Notes under the pieces: generated by a model
What the model saw: the letters and a program-made list of their open reading frames with translations, nothing else
What the model was told of the DNA's origin: nothing
Databases searched by the model: none
Assembly: GCA_900547455.1 (NCBI GenBank)
Contig: URGV01000024.1
Location: forward strand, 1-33,713
Direction of reading: 5' to 3'
DNA length: 33,713 nucleotides
Origin: an uncultured Oscillospiraceae bacterium
GTDB lineage: Bacteria; Bacillota; Clostridia; Oscillospirales; Ruminococcaceae
Part shown: piece after piece, positions 8,604-16,973 of the stretch
Position numbering within the stretch: the stretch's first letter is position 1
Layout of the letters: every line of letters starts with the position of its first letter
Made by a program: the position numbers and the translations under genes

Positions 8604-8631
8604 TTGACATATATCCGAAATCGGATATAAT
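8604..8631 (+). promoter_or_regulatory. promoter of the marR-RNHCP operon
   Basis: TTGACA (8604-8609), a 16-base spacer and TATAAT (8626-8631) form a near-consensus promoter, about 25 bases upstream of the ribosome binding site. Confidence 0.88.
8610..8629. promoter_or_regulatory. palindromic operator overlapping the MarR promoter
   Basis: TATATCCGAAATCGGATATA is a perfect 9-2-9 inverted repeat that fills the promoter spacer and covers four bases of the -10. Size and placement match a dimeric winged-helix repressor site, so autorepression by the adjacent MarR protein is the natural reading. Confidence 0.8.
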
Positions 8632-8660
8632 AAGAATGTACGAAATCATACAAGGAGGAC

Positions 8661-9095
8661 ATGATGCGCAGAGAAATTACCAAACGATACAACTACCTGT
8701 CCAGCGAGATCAATTCCCTTTACCACCAGGCGGCCAAGAAGATGGGCATCTCGGACAGTGTGCAGAATATTCTTTACGTCCTGTGTGATCAGGGCAACCA
8801 GGCCCTGCAGAGCGAGATCTGCAGCATCTCCGGCATCAGCAGGCAGACCATCAATTCCGCCCTGAGCAAGCTGGAGCAGCAGGGCCTTGTCCGGGTGGAG
8901 CCGGACAAAGGAAGGAACACCATGGTGTTCCTGACCGAGGAGGGGCAGAAGTTCGCCGCCGAAAAGGTCGCCCCCCTCTTTCAAATTGAAAACAAAATCT
9001 GGAGTGAATGGACAGCTGCCGAACAGCAGCAATATTTGGAGCTGACGCAAAAATACCGCGACAGCCTGAAAAAAAAGCTGAAGGAGCTGCTGTAA
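8661..9095 (+). CDS. MarR family transcriptional regulator
   Basis: This 144-residue protein has the MarR fold: N-terminal dimerisation helices, then a winged helix-turn-helix around residues 55-95 (LQSEICSISGISRQTINSALSKLEQQGLV, wing with VRVEPDKGRNTMVFLTEEG). A basic Lys-rich C-terminal helix closes the dimer interface. These proteins repress their own and neighbouring genes and release DNA on binding a ligand or on oxidation; no ligand can be predicted. Two in-frame ATGs occur at 8661 and 8664; the AGGAGG at 8653-8658 is better spaced for 8664. The RNHCP gene follows after 27 bases, probably in the same transcript. Confidence 0.92.
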   Translation: MMRREITKRYNYLSSEINSLYHQAAKKMGISDSVQNILYVLCDQGNQALQSEICSISGISRQTINSALSKLEQQGLVRVEPDKGRNTMVFLTEEGQKFAAEKVAPLFQIENKIWSEWTAAEQQQYLELTQKYRDSLKKKLKELL

Positions 9096-9122
9096 CTCCG
9101 GCAATCGAAGGAGTTAAGAAAA

Positions 9123-9560
9123 ATGAACCGGGAAAACAAGCGAAAACAGTACGAGAAAGGCTACTATAAAACCCACCCCTGCACCGACAGCTTCACCTGC
9201 AAGGTCTGCGGCCGGCCGGTGGTGGCGGCAGGAGCCGGCAGCGGCCACCGCAACCACTGCCCCAACTGCCTGTCCAGCCTGCATCTGGACATCGAGCCGG
9301 GCGACCGCCAGGCCGACTGCGGCGGCATCATGGACCCGGTGGGCGTGTGGGTGCGCAAAAACGGCGAATGGGCCATCATCCACCGCTGCCGCCGGTGCGG
9401 ACAGCTCAGCTCCAACCGGGTCGCCGCGGACGACAACCCGATGAAGCTGATGTCCATTGCCATGAAGCCGCTGACAAGCCCTCCGTTCCCGCTGGAGCGC
9501 ATCGAGGAGATGACCGCTTTGATGGGCGGCGACGGGTGCCTGTCCCGCGCCCCAAGATAA
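9123..9560 (+). CDS. RNHCP domain-containing zinc-ribbon protein
   Basis: This 145-residue protein fits the RNHCP family (PF12647), named after the motif seen here as HRNHCPNCLSSLHLD near residue 40. Upstream are the paired cysteines FTCKVCG, and further downstream come the conserved PGDR-ADCGGIMDPVG block and HRCRRCG. The four CxxC-type pairs should bind one or two zinc ions. The molecular function of the family is not established; a nucleic acid or protein interaction role is only a guess. It has an unusually basic N-terminus (NRENKRKQYEKGYYK). It follows the MarR gene closely, and the bidirectional terminator at 9628-9668 ends the unit. Confidence 0.85.
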   Translation: MNRENKRKQYEKGYYKTHPCTDSFTCKVCGRPVVAAGAGSGHRNHCPNCLSSLHLDIEPGDRQADCGGIMDPVGVWVRKNGEWAIIHRCRRCGQLSSNRVAADDNPMKLMSIAMKPLTSPPFPLERIEEMTALMGGDGCLSRAPR

Positions 9561-9627
9561 CCACGAAACAAGATTCGGCCATGATTTCGTACCGTCCAAA
9601 TCACTCACCTTTTTTCACCAAAACATA

Positions 9628-9668
9628 TAAAAAGAGCAGCAGAGTTTTTGCCTCTGCTGCTCTTTTTG
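9628..9668. terminator. bidirectional terminator between RNHCP and rex genes
   Basis: A perfect 11-bp stem GAGCAGCAGAG/CTCTGCTGCTC (9634-9644/9652-9662) is flanked by A-rich and T-rich sides, so it can serve both convergent genes. Confidence 0.88.
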
Positions 9669-9694
9669 CACGCTGTCTGTCCGGCAGCGATTTT

Positions 9695-10348
9695 TTAATC
9701 TTCGTCCAGCTCGTTGACCTGATAGCACAGCGTCATCAGGCTGTCGCCCAGGTGGACATTTTCCACCACAATCGGGTTGCCCTTGTCGCGGTGGCGCAGC
9801 CCGATGTCGTAGTGTGAAAAGTTCCAGAAGCCGCGGATGCCGTAGCTGACCAGGCGGTCGCCCAGCTCCTCCACCACCTCTTTGGGCAGGCAGAGGATGG
9901 CCGCATCCGGCTTGTGCTCCCTGCAGAAGCTCTCCAGCGCGCTCTCCGGCAGGATCTCCACCCCGTGGATCTTCTGCCCGATCAGCCGTGGGTTCTTGTC
10001 AAAGATGCCGATCAGGCGGAAGCCCTTGGCCTCAAAGGAGAGGTGCTTGACCAGCGCCATGCCCAGGTTGCCCGCGCCCAGCAGGATGATCTTCAGCCCG
10101 CGGTTGAGCCCCAGGATGTTGCCGATCTCCTCGTACAGCGCGTCCACATTGTAGCCGTAGCCCTGCTGGCCAAAGCCGCCAAAGCAGTTGAGATCCTGGC
10201 GGATCTGCGACGCGGTGAGGTTCATCAGCTCCGCCAGCTCGCGCGAAGAGATTCTGTGAATATCCTTCTGCAGCAGGTCATATAAAAATCTGTGATATCT
10301 CGGCAGCCTGCGAATGACCGAGACCGAAACGCCCTCATATCTTGCCAT
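9695..10348 (-). CDS. rex: redox-sensing transcriptional repressor Rex
   Basis: This 217-residue protein is Rex, which binds NADH and NAD+ and represses fermentation and respiration genes when the NADH/NAD+ ratio is low. The N-terminal winged helix has the diagnostic VIRRLPRYHRFL, SSRELAELMNLTASQIRQDL and FGGFGQQGYGYNV. The Rossmann domain begins with ILLGAGNLGMAL, and FWNFSH is near the C-terminus. The ATG at 10348 fits the family start (MARYEGVSVSVIRRLP); an earlier TTG at 10384 has no ribosome binding site and would overlap the probable -10. It faces away from the universal-stress-like gene. I found no complete canonical Rex operator in the intergenic region. Confidence 0.95.
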   Translation of the reverse strand: MARYEGVSVSVIRRLPRYHRFLYDLLQKDIHRISSRELAELMNLTASQIRQDLNCFGGFGQQGYGYNVDALYEEIGNILGLNRGLKIILLGAGNLGMALVKHLSFEAKGFRLIGIFDKNPRLIGQKIHGVEILPESALESFCREHKPDAAILCLPKEVVEELGDRLVSYGIRGFWNFSHYDIGLRHRDKGNPIVVENVHLGDSLMTLCYQVNELDED

Positions 10349-10375
10349 AACTTTGATTCTGTCCTTTCCATATCT

Positions 10376-10405
10376 TCTATACAAAACGCATTTGGTGGAT
10401 TACAA
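10376..10405 (-). promoter_or_regulatory. probable promoter of rex
   Basis: On the minus strand TTGTAA (10400-10405) lies 18 bases before TATAGA (10376-10381). Each hexamer matches consensus at four positions, so this is plausible but not strong. Confidence 0.45.
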
Positions 10406-10695
10406 AAAATGCTGAAAAAATATGACATGAACTTATTTTATTCTTCCATCGCCCGTTTGTCAATCGTCTGTCCGGCCGCAAAAGCCGTCCAGTTTTCTAG
10501 AGGTTTCCTTGTCAAAAAAACAGGTTGCCCTGTATCTTTCCTTTACAGACACACTTTATTCACAAATATCAGTTATAATGAAAGGGAAGGGAAATGACGC
10601 GGACCCATTTTTCGTACAAAATGCCCTGATATCTCCCGCCTATTTTTTGCTGCCGCGTCCTTCATAATATAACCGGATAAGGATGGATTTTATCA
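10406..10695. other. intergenic region between rex and the stress-like gene
   Basis: No ORF or RNA gene is convincing in these 290 bases. A TATAAT at 10574-10579 could be the -10 of the rightward gene, but no matching -35 lies 16-18 bases upstream. A single TTATTCACAAATA half-site precedes it at about 10558-10570. Confidence 0.5.
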
Positions 10696-11136
10696 ATGGA
10701 CAACAGAAAAAATGAACTCGTTTCTTCTTTGAGAAGCACTGCGGTTCTGGTCACCAATCAGTTCCAGTGCGAACGTCTGATCCAGGCCGGGCGCAGCGTA
10801 GCGGATATTTCCAAAACCGATCTCATTGTTCTGAACGTGCAGAGCAACGAGTACCCCGCAAACCCCGAGGCAATCCAGTACCTGTTCAACATCGCCACCC
10901 AGAACAACGCGCTGATGAACGTCATGTACGCCGAGGACAGCTTCAAGACCATCGTCAAGTACATAAAGGACAACAAAACCGCCTACGTCGTCACCGGTAT
11001 GCCGCAGACCAAAAATTCGATTCTGCACCGCATCTGGCGGAAATTTGCGCACGTCACCTTCTTCACCGTCGATGAGGCTGGCACCCTGCACGAAGTGACG
11101 GACAAAAGCGTTTACCAAAAGACCGCATCCCATTAA
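10696..11136 (+). CDS. universal-stress-protein-like (KdpD-type Usp) protein
   Basis: This 146-residue soluble protein looks like the Usp domain of KdpD and related small proteins: a first strand VLVTNQFQCERLIQAG (residues 18-33), a second strand LIVLNVQSN, then a long helix and AYVVTGMPQTKNSILHRIWRKF, where the ATP-binding loop of Usp proteins would be. The classical G-2x-G-9x-G(S/T) loop is not intact, so nucleotide binding is uncertain. Translation starts at ATG 10696 with AAGGATGG about ten bases upstream. The alpha/beta hydrolase gene follows after 23 bases, suggesting an operon. The Usp assignment is moderate, based on pattern only. Confidence 0.6.
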   Translation: MDNRKNELVSSLRSTAVLVTNQFQCERLIQAGRSVADISKTDLIVLNVQSNEYPANPEAIQYLFNIATQNNALMNVMYAEDSFKTIVKYIKDNKTAYVVTGMPQTKNSILHRIWRKFAHVTFFTVDEAGTLHEVTDKSVYQKTASH

Positions 11137-11159
11137 CCATTTTGAAAGGGGGCTTTTCC

Positions 11160-12122
11160 ATGAAAACGAATTTCTCTCCTGACAATCTGGAATCCGATCT
11201 GTGCTGGCACACCTTTTCGCTGCCCTCCTCCTGTCAGGGCGAGACGCTGTTCTGCCGGCTGGCGGAACCGACAACGCCCTTCCGCGCCGTTGTCCAGATC
11301 TCGCACGGCATGTGTGAGCACATCGACCGCTACCTTCCGTTCTTTCGCTTTCTTGCCAGAGAAGGATTTGTCATCTGCGGACACGACCACCTGGGACACG
11401 GCAAAAGCTGCCAGGACCCTTCCCGTCTGGGATTCATCTCCTCCGAAAACGGTTATCACTATCTGGTGGAGGACCTGCACGCCGTCTCCCTTCACCTGAA
11501 AAAGCGCTATCCCGATCTGCCGCTGTTTTTGTTCGGGCACAGCATGGGCTCGATGATCGCGCGGCTGTACCTTTCCAAATACGCTTCCCTCTTGCAGGGC
11601 GCGGTGCTGTGCGGCACCGCAGGACCCAATCCCGCCTCGCGCGCAGGCATGGCGCTGTGCCGGCACATCATCGCCACCAAGGGCGAGATGTACCGCTCCC
11701 CTCGCCTTTATCAGATGATTTTCGGCTCCTACAACAGCCGCTACAACCATCCCAAGACCGAATACGCCTGGCTGAGCCGGGACGAAGCAGCGGTGCAGGC
11801 CTACATCCAGGACCCGCTGTGCGGCTTTTCCTTTACCGCCTCGGCCTATCTGGACCTGTTGTCGCTGCAGTATTACTGCAACACCCGCCTGTGGTACAAG
11901 ACCCTGCCCAAGGATCTGCCTCTGCTGCTGATCTCCGGCAGCATGGACCCGGTGGGCAACTACGGCAAGGGCATCCAGGCCATCGAGCGCCAGCTGCGTG
12001 GGGCGGGGATTCAGGACCTGACGGTGTGGATCTACCCGCAGGCCCGCCACGAGCTGCTCAACGAGCTCAACCGCGACGAGGTCATGCGCGACGTCCTCTC
12101 TTGGTTTGCCTGCCGCATCTAA
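11160..12122 (+). CDS. alpha/beta hydrolase (monoacylglycerol lipase/lysophospholipase type)
   Basis: This 320-residue protein has the serine aminopeptidase S33/hydrolase_4 layout. The oxyanion-loop segment ISHGMCEHIDRY is near residue 45, the nucleophile elbow is GHSMGS with Ser128, the acid is Asp in SGSMDPVG, and the catalytic His is in YPQARHELLNE. Such enzymes cleave monoacylglycerols, lysophospholipids or other esters; the natural substrate is unknown. The ATG at 11160 has AAAGGGGG seven bases upstream; an upstream in-frame TTG (11142) lies before this site and is unlikely. No signal peptide is visible, so it should act in the cytoplasm. Confidence 0.9.
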   Translation: MKTNFSPDNLESDLCWHTFSLPSSCQGETLFCRLAEPTTPFRAVVQISHGMCEHIDRYLPFFRFLAREGFVICGHDHLGHGKSCQDPSRLGFISSENGYHYLVEDLHAVSLHLKKRYPDLPLFLFGHSMGSMIARLYLSKYASLLQGAVLCGTAGPNPASRAGMALCRHIIATKGEMYRSPRLYQMIFGSYNSRYNHPKTEYAWLSRDEAAVQAYIQDPLCGFSFTASAYLDLLSLQYYCNTRLWYKTLPKDLPLLLISGSMDPVGNYGKGIQAIERQLRGAGIQDLTVWIYPQARHELLNELNRDEVMRDVLSWFACRI

Positions 12123-12136
12123 TGATCGCTTTCTCA

Positions 12137-12170
12137 GCGCCGCAGAATCCCCTCTGCGGCGCTTTTATTT
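12137..12170 (+). terminator. intrinsic terminator after the alpha/beta hydrolase gene
   Basis: The perfect 10-bp stem GCGCCGCAGA/TCTGCGGCGC (12137-12146/12153-12162) is followed by TTTTATTTT, 14 bases past the stop codon. Confidence 0.9.
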
Positions 12171-12189
12171 TGGGCAAATCAAGCTCCCT

Positions 12190-12924
12190 TTAAATCAAAA
12201 AGCCGCCGTTTGGGCTGATGACCTGCCCGGTCAAAAAGGAAGCGCCCTCCCCCGCCAGGTACAGTGCCAGGTCGGCCACCTGCTTTGGCGTCCCGATGGT
12301 CCCCAGCGGTGTCTCCTCCCGCAGCTGAGCCATCACCTCAGGGGTTAGATTCCCGTTCATCTCGGTGTCGATCACTCCCGGGGCGATGCAGTTGACCCGG
12401 ATGCCGGAGGGGCCGACCTCCTTGGCCAGCGCTCTGGTCAGCCCGATGATCCCCGCCTTGGCCGCCGAATAGGGCACCTCGCAGGAGGCGCCGGTGATGC
12501 CCCAGATCGAGGAGGTGGTGATGATGCAGCCGCTCTGCCGCCGGATCATGCCGGGCAGCACTGACCGGCAGCAATAAAAGGTCCCGTCCAGGTTGACCGA
12601 CATCATCTGCCGCCAGTCCGCAGGGGAAAAATCGGTCAGAAGCCCCTGCCGCGCAATCCCGGCGTTGCAGACCAGCACATCGATGTGTCCAAACTGCCGC
12701 TGCACCGCCTGCACCATCCGCTCCACCTGCTCCGGGTCGGAAACATCCGCCTGCACCGGAATGACCGCGCAGCCTTCCCGCTCCATCTGTGCGGAAAACT
12801 GTTCGATCTGCTCCTTCGACCGGCAATAATTTGCCGCCACCTGATAGCCCGCGCGCGCAAAAGCTTCCGCTGTTGCCCTGCCGATGCCGCGCGAGGCGCC
12901 GGTGACCAGCGCCACCTTCGCCAT
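12190..12924 (-). CDS. SDR family oxidoreductase (FabG-like; possibly EF-P 5-aminopentanone reductase YmfI)
   Basis: This 244-residue NADPH-dependent Rossmann enzyme has TGASRGIG at residues 8-15, CNAGI, and the catalytic Ser-Tyr-Lys set in SSIWG and YSAAK. A FabG role in fatty acid synthesis is possible. However, the SSIWGITGASCEVPYSAAKAG segment resembles the Firmicutes YmfI group, which reduces the 5-aminopentanone group on elongation factor P, and no other fab genes are nearby. I therefore favour YmfI with moderate confidence. The ATG at 12924 has AGGAGG eight bases upstream. It is transcribed leftward, beyond the tRNA-Lys terminators. Confidence 0.85.
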   Translation of the reverse strand: MAKVALVTGASRGIGRATAEAFARAGYQVAANYCRSKEQIEQFSAQMEREGCAVIPVQADVSDPEQVERMVQAVQRQFGHIDVLVCNAGIARQGLLTDFSPADWRQMMSVNLDGTFYCCRSVLPGMIRRQSGCIITTSSIWGITGASCEVPYSAAKAGIIGLTRALAKEVGPSGIRVNCIAPGVIDTEMNGNLTPEVMAQLREETPLGTIGTPKQVADLALYLAGEGASFLTGQVISPNGGFLI

Positions 12925-12949
12925 CCTGATTCCTCCTTTGTCGCGATAA

Positions 12950-12996
12950 AAAGAAAAAACCGCATGATTTGCCGGAGCGCCGGCATGATCATACGG
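12950..12996 (-). terminator. second hairpin terminator downstream of tRNA-Lys
   Basis: An extended imperfect stem begins CCGCATGAT and closes through GCCGG/CCGGC with the far arm ATCATACGG (12960-12996). On the minus strand TTTTTTCTTT follows. It lies between the tRNA-Lys terminator and the SDR start. Confidence 0.65.
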
Positions 12997-13003
12997 ATTT
13001 TTT

Positions 13004-13038
13004 GATAAAACAAAGAGCCGCCGAGTATTCCCGGCAGC
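13004..13038 (-). terminator. intrinsic terminator directly after tRNA-Lys
   Basis: On the minus strand GCTGCCG pairs with CGGCGGC (13032-13038/13017-13023) around an 8-base loop, followed by TCTTTGTTTTATC. It starts 8 bases after the tRNA CCA end. Confidence 0.8.
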
Positions 13039-13045
13039 CCTTTTG

Positions 13046-13121
13046 TGGTGACCTATCGGAGACTCGAACTCCGGACACCCTGATTAAAAGTCAGGTGCTC
13101 TACCGACTGAGCTAATAAGTC
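13046..13121 (-). tRNA. tRNA-Lys (anticodon TTT)
   Basis: This 76-base gene folds into a full cloverleaf. The acceptor GACTTAT pairs with ATAGGTC, the D-arm is AGCTCAGTCGGTAGAGC, the anticodon stem CCTGA/TCAGG encloses loop CTTTTAA (anticodon TTT, reading AAA and AAG), and the T-arm is CGGAGTTCGAGTCTCCG. Discriminator A and the CCA end are encoded. Confidence 0.96.
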
Positions 13122-13157
13122 ATACCTGTATTGTGATGCTCGCTTGCAACGTTATGT

Positions 13158-13186
13158 ATTATATCATGCCTGTCCGTCTTTGTCAA
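13158..13186 (-). promoter_or_regulatory. consensus promoter of tRNA-Lys
   Basis: On the minus strand TTGACA (13181-13186), 17 bases, then TATAAT (13158-13163), with TG one base before the -10. It lies 37 bases before the first tRNA base. Confidence 0.9.
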
Positions 13187-13226
13187 GCCTTTTTTTGAAT
13201 TTTTTTGCTTTCTTCGAAGGAGGCAT

Positions 13227-13255
13227 TTGTGATTTTTTCGTCCATGTGGTATAAT
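13227..13255 (+). promoter_or_regulatory. extended -10 promoter of recG
   Basis: TTGTGA (13227-13232), 17 bases, TATAAT (13250-13255), preceded by TGG, which gives an extended -10. It lies about 55 bases upstream of the recG start. Confidence 0.75.
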
Positions 13256-13308
13256 AAAGAAAGATTTGCGCCGTTTTATCCAACACACGGCAAAAGGAGG
13301 TGAGTGGA

Positions 13309-15351
13309 ATGGCCATCAGTCTGGACACCAGCATCCAATATCTGACCGGCGTGGGGCCAAAGCGTGCCGCGCTGTACCAGAAACTGGACATCCACACCGT
13401 GCGGGATCTGCTGTACTATTTTCCCCGCTCCTACATCGACCTGACCGCTCCCTGTGACATCGCCGCGATGCCGCTGTTTGAGCAGTGCGCAGTGCGGGCG
13501 CGGGTGGTGGCAAAGTCCGCCCCACAGTACATCCGCCGCGGTATGACCCTGTTCCGCGTCAAGGTGGCCGACGACAGCGGCAGCATGGTCATCACCTTTT
13601 TTAACGCCAAATACGCGGTGGAGGCGCTCAAGTACGACACCGAGTACATCTTCTACGGCCGCTCGGGCGGCACCCTGACCCGCCGGGAGATGGCCTCCCC
13701 CTCCATCTATCCCGCCGACCTGCCCAACGCCCTGATTCCGGTCTACCCGCTGACCCAGGGGCTCTCCTCCAAGATGGTCGGCGCCAACATCGCCCAGGCG
13801 CTGCAGCTGCTGGGCGAAGAGCTGGACGACCCCATCCCCGACTTTATCCGGCAGGAGTATCACCTCTGCCACCTGCAGTTTGCCCTGCGCAACATCCATC
13901 TGCCCACCGACCGGGAGAGCGCCGAGATTGCCCGCCGGAGGCTGATCTTCGAGGAGCTTTTGATGCTGGCGCTGTCGCTGCGCTCGGTGCGGGACGACAC
14001 CTACACCCAGACCTCCTATGTCTGCGGAAAAGCCGATCTGCAGCCCTTTTTTGACCAGCTGCCCTTCACCCTCACCGGGGCGCAGCAGCGGGCAATCGAC
14101 CAGGTGCGGCAGGACCTTGCCAAAAATACGCCGATGAACCGCCTGGTGCAGGGCGATGTCGGCTCCGGCAAGACGATGGTGGCGGCGGCGGCCAGCTACA
14201 TCGCCTTCCAGAACCACTACATGTCCGCCCTGATGGCCCCCACCGAGATTCTGGCCCAGCAGCACTATCACGGCCTGTCCAGGCTGCTGGAGCCGCTGGG
14301 GATGCGTCTGGGGCTGCTGTGCGGGTCGATGACCGCCAAGGAAAAGCGGGACATCAAGGAGCGGATTGCGCTGGGGATGGTGGACCTTATCATCGGCACC
14401 CACGCGCTGATCTCCAAGGACGTCGACCTGCCGAATCTTGCGCTGGTGGTCACCGACGAGCAGCACCGCTTCGGGGTGCGCCAGCGCGCCTCTTTGAGCG
14501 AAAAATCCAACCACCCGCACACCCTGGTCATGTCCGCCACCCCCATCCCCCGCACCCTGGCGCTGATGATCTACGGCGACCTGGACGTCTCCTCGATCGA
14601 CGAGCTGCCGCCCAACCGCCAGCCGGTCAAGACCTACGTCATCAGCTCCAAAATCAAGGAGCGGGCCTACAACTTTTTAAAGGACCACCTCGACCGGGGG
14701 CTGCAGGGGTACATCGTCTGTCCTTTAGTCGAGGCGATGGAGACCACCCCCGCCAACCTGCAGAACGCCGAGGAGTACGCCGACAAGCTGGCGCGCGGCC
14801 CCTTCCAGAATTACCGGGTCGGGGTGCTGCACGGCAAGATGCGCGCTAAAGACCGAGAGGCCATCATGCAGCAGTTTGCCAGCGGGGAGATCCAGCTGCT
14901 GGTCTCCACCACCGTCATCGAGGTCGGGGTCGACGTGCCCAACGCGGTCATCATGATGGTGGAAAACGCCGAGCGCTTTGGCTTAAGCCAGCTGCACCAG
15001 CTGCGCGGGCGGGTCGGCAGGGGCTCGGTGCAGTCCTACTGCATCCTCATCTCGGACACCCAGAACCCCGACACCAAGCAGCGCCTGCAGGTGCTGCACC
15101 AGACAAACGATGGCTTCAAGGTCGCCGAGTACGACCTGAAGGCCCGCGGCCCGGGCGACTTTCTGGGCAAGCGCCAGCACGGCCTGCCGCAGCTCAAAAT
15201 TGCGGACCTCAGCTCCAGCATGGACACGATGGAGCAAGTGCAGCAGGCCGCGCAGCAGATTCACGAGCACCCGCTTTCCGCCGGCGAAAAAGCGCTTTTG
15301 CAGCAGCGCATCCAGCACATTCTCTCCACCGTCGGCACCAATTTAAACTAG
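13309..15351 (+). CDS. recG: ATP-dependent DNA helicase RecG
   Basis: This 680-residue helicase remodels stalled replication forks and branch-migrates Holliday junctions. The N-terminal wedge domain starts with an HhH-like YLTGVGPKRAALYQKL. Helicase motifs follow: Walker A GDVGSGKT at residues 282-289, DEQH at 383-386, the MSATPIPRTLALMIYGDLDVS block, and GRVGRG. The C-terminal TRG motif region includes LKARGPGDFLGKRQHGLP. Length is normal for the family. The start is taken as ATG 13309, eight bases after GGAGG; an upstream GTG (13300) overlaps that site. A terminator follows. Confidence 0.97.
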   Translation: MAISLDTSIQYLTGVGPKRAALYQKLDIHTVRDLLYYFPRSYIDLTAPCDIAAMPLFEQCAVRARVVAKSAPQYIRRGMTLFRVKVADDSGSMVITFFNAKYAVEALKYDTEYIFYGRSGGTLTRREMASPSIYPADLPNALIPVYPLTQGLSSKMVGANIAQALQLLGEELDDPIPDFIRQEYHLCHLQFALRNIHLPTDRESAEIARRRLIFEELLMLALSLRSVRDDTYTQTSYVCGKADLQPFFDQLPFTLTGAQQRAIDQVRQDLAKNTPMNRLVQGDVGSGKTMVAAAASYIAFQNHYMSALMAPTEILAQQHYHGLSRLLEPLGMRLGLLCGSMTAKEKRDIKERIALGMVDLIIGTHALISKDVDLPNLALVVTDEQHRFGVRQRASLSEKSNHPHTLVMSATPIPRTLALMIYGDLDVSSIDELPPNRQPVKTYVISSKIKERAYNFLKDHLDRGLQGYIVCPLVEAMETTPANLQNAEEYADKLARGPFQNYRVGVLHGKMRAKDREAIMQQFASGEIQLLVSTTVIEVGVDVPNAVIMMVENAERFGLSQLHQLRGRVGRGSVQSYCILISDTQNPDTKQRLQVLHQTNDGFKVAEYDLKARGPGDFLGKRQHGLPQLKIADLSSSMDTMEQVQQAAQQIHEHPLSAGEKALLQQRIQHILSTVGTNLN

Positions 15352-15370
15352 GCTGTTCACTGCTCCAAAC

Positions 15371-15404
15371 AAAAAGACGATTCCGTTTTGGAATCGTCTT
15401 TTTT
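15371..15404. terminator. bidirectional terminator between recG and pncB
   Basis: The perfect stem AAAGACGATTCC/GGAATCGTCTTT (15373-15384/15390-15401) encloses a GTTTT loop, with A-rich and T-rich flanks. It serves both convergent genes. Confidence 0.9.
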
Positions 15405-15411
15405 GCTGCTA

Positions 15412-16878
15412 TTATTTCTGGTGAACCTGCAGCCCGGCCAGCAGGTCGTTTTTGATGTCCCACAGCTTCTGCGACAGGTCGACGTAGTAGTTGTGCGGGT
15501 TCTCAAAGCGCTTGACCTCGTCCCACAGGGTGTCCACCTGCTCCTTGCAGTGGCGGCGGACGTCGTGGATGCTGGGCAGCTCATAGACCAGCTCCCCTTT
15601 TTGGAAGATGGGTTTGAGCATCTCCTTGGCGCGCACATTTTCCAGCGTGCAGCGTTTCCAGGTGGCCAGCGGGTCGAAGATGGTCAGGGTGATCGGGTGC
15701 TCGGTGTCCAGCTGCTCGTCGTGGACGCAGACATAGTCGGCGACCGCGTGGCCGGTCTGGTCAAACAGGCGGTACAGCTTTTTAAAGTGCGGGTTGATGA
15801 TCTTCTCCGGGCTCTCGCTGATCTTGATTTTCGGGACGTACTCCCCGTCCTTCTCCACCGCTACCAGCTTGTAGACGCCGCCGAACACCGGGTCGGACTT
15901 GCTGGTAATCAGCCGCTCACCGATGCCGAAGCTATCTATCTTCGCCCCCTGCAGAATCAGGTCGCGGATGATGTACTCGTCCAGCGAGTTGGATGCGACG
16001 ATCTTGACGTCAGGGAAGCCGGCCTCGTCCAGCATTTTTCTGGCGCGCTTGGAGAGGTAGGCGATGTCGCCGCTGTCGATGCGCACGCCCTTCGGCCGGT
16101 AGCCCTGCGGCAGGATGACCTCGTTAAAGACCTTGATGGCGTTGGGGATGCCGGATTTGAGCACGTTGTAGGTGTCCACCAGCAGGGTGCAGTCGTCCGG
16201 GTATATCTGCGCGTAGGAGCGGAACGCCTCGTACTCGCTGTCAAACATCTGCACCCAGCTGTGCGCCATGGTGCCCACCGCCGGCACGCCGAAATCGCGG
16301 TCGGTGATGGCGCAGGCGGTGGCGCCGCAGCCGCCGATGTAGGTCGCGCGCGCGCCCAGAATGGCCGCGTCATAGCCCTGGGCGCGGCGGGAACCAAACT
16401 CCATAATCAGCCGGTCGCCCGCGGCGCGCACCATGCGGTTGGCTTTGGTGGCTACCAGCGACTGGTGGTTGATGGTCAGCAGCACCATCGTCTCCACCAG
16501 CTGCGCCTGAATGACCGGGCCGCGGATGGTGACAATCGGCTCATTGGGGAAGATCGGAGTGCCCTCCTCCATCGCCCAGACGTCGCACTCGAAGTGGAAG
16601 TTTGCAAGGTAGTCCAAAAACTGCTCGTCAAAAATCTTCTTGGAACGAAAGTATGCGATGTCCTGCTCGGTGAAGCGCAGGTTCTTCAGATAGTGCACCA
16701 GCTGCTCCAATCCTGCAAAGATGGCAAAGCCGCCCCCGTCGGGGATGTTGCGGAAAAACATATCAAAGACCGCCACTCTGTCTTTCATCCCATTGAGGAA
16801 GTAGCCGTTAGACATGGTGAATTCGTAGTAGTCGGTCAGCATTGTCAGGTTTCGTTCTTCTGTCCAATTGATCTGCAT
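15412..16878 (-). CDS. pncB: nicotinate phosphoribosyltransferase
   Basis: This 488-residue enzyme converts nicotinate and PRPP to nicotinate mononucleotide in NAD salvage. Visible features are the N-terminal LTDYYEFTMSNGYF, the AFR-type segment EFGSRRAQGYDAA near residue 175 carrying active-site residues, GTMAHSWVQ, the phosphate-binding region RIDSGDIAYLSK, and SFGIGERL. Length is typical. The start ATG 16878 has AAGG ten bases upstream; a longer in-frame extension upstream lacks a start with a ribosome site. It is the last gene of the HD-TauE-phospholipase group, 95 bases after its neighbour. Confidence 0.94.
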   Translation of the reverse strand: MQINWTEERNLTMLTDYYEFTMSNGYFLNGMKDRVAVFDMFFRNIPDGGGFAIFAGLEQLVHYLKNLRFTEQDIAYFRSKKIFDEQFLDYLANFHFECDVWAMEEGTPIFPNEPIVTIRGPVIQAQLVETMVLLTINHQSLVATKANRMVRAAGDRLIMEFGSRRAQGYDAAILGARATYIGGCGATACAITDRDFGVPAVGTMAHSWVQMFDSEYEAFRSYAQIYPDDCTLLVDTYNVLKSGIPNAIKVFNEVILPQGYRPKGVRIDSGDIAYLSKRARKMLDEAGFPDVKIVASNSLDEYIIRDLILQGAKIDSFGIGERLITSKSDPVFGGVYKLVAVEKDGEYVPKIKISESPEKIINPHFKKLYRLFDQTGHAVADYVCVHDEQLDTEHPITLTIFDPLATWKRCTLENVRAKEMLKPIFQKGELVYELPSIHDVRRHCKEQVDTLWDEVKRFENPHNYYVDLSQKLWDIKNDLLAGLQVHQK

Positions 16879-16973
16879 GGTTTTCCAACCTTTCTGTCTT
16901 TTGTTATTTTCTCCGGGCAGGCGCGCTCTCTCCCGTTCTCCCAAGGTTTTGCCTGCGCCCGTTTCTTTTTCCC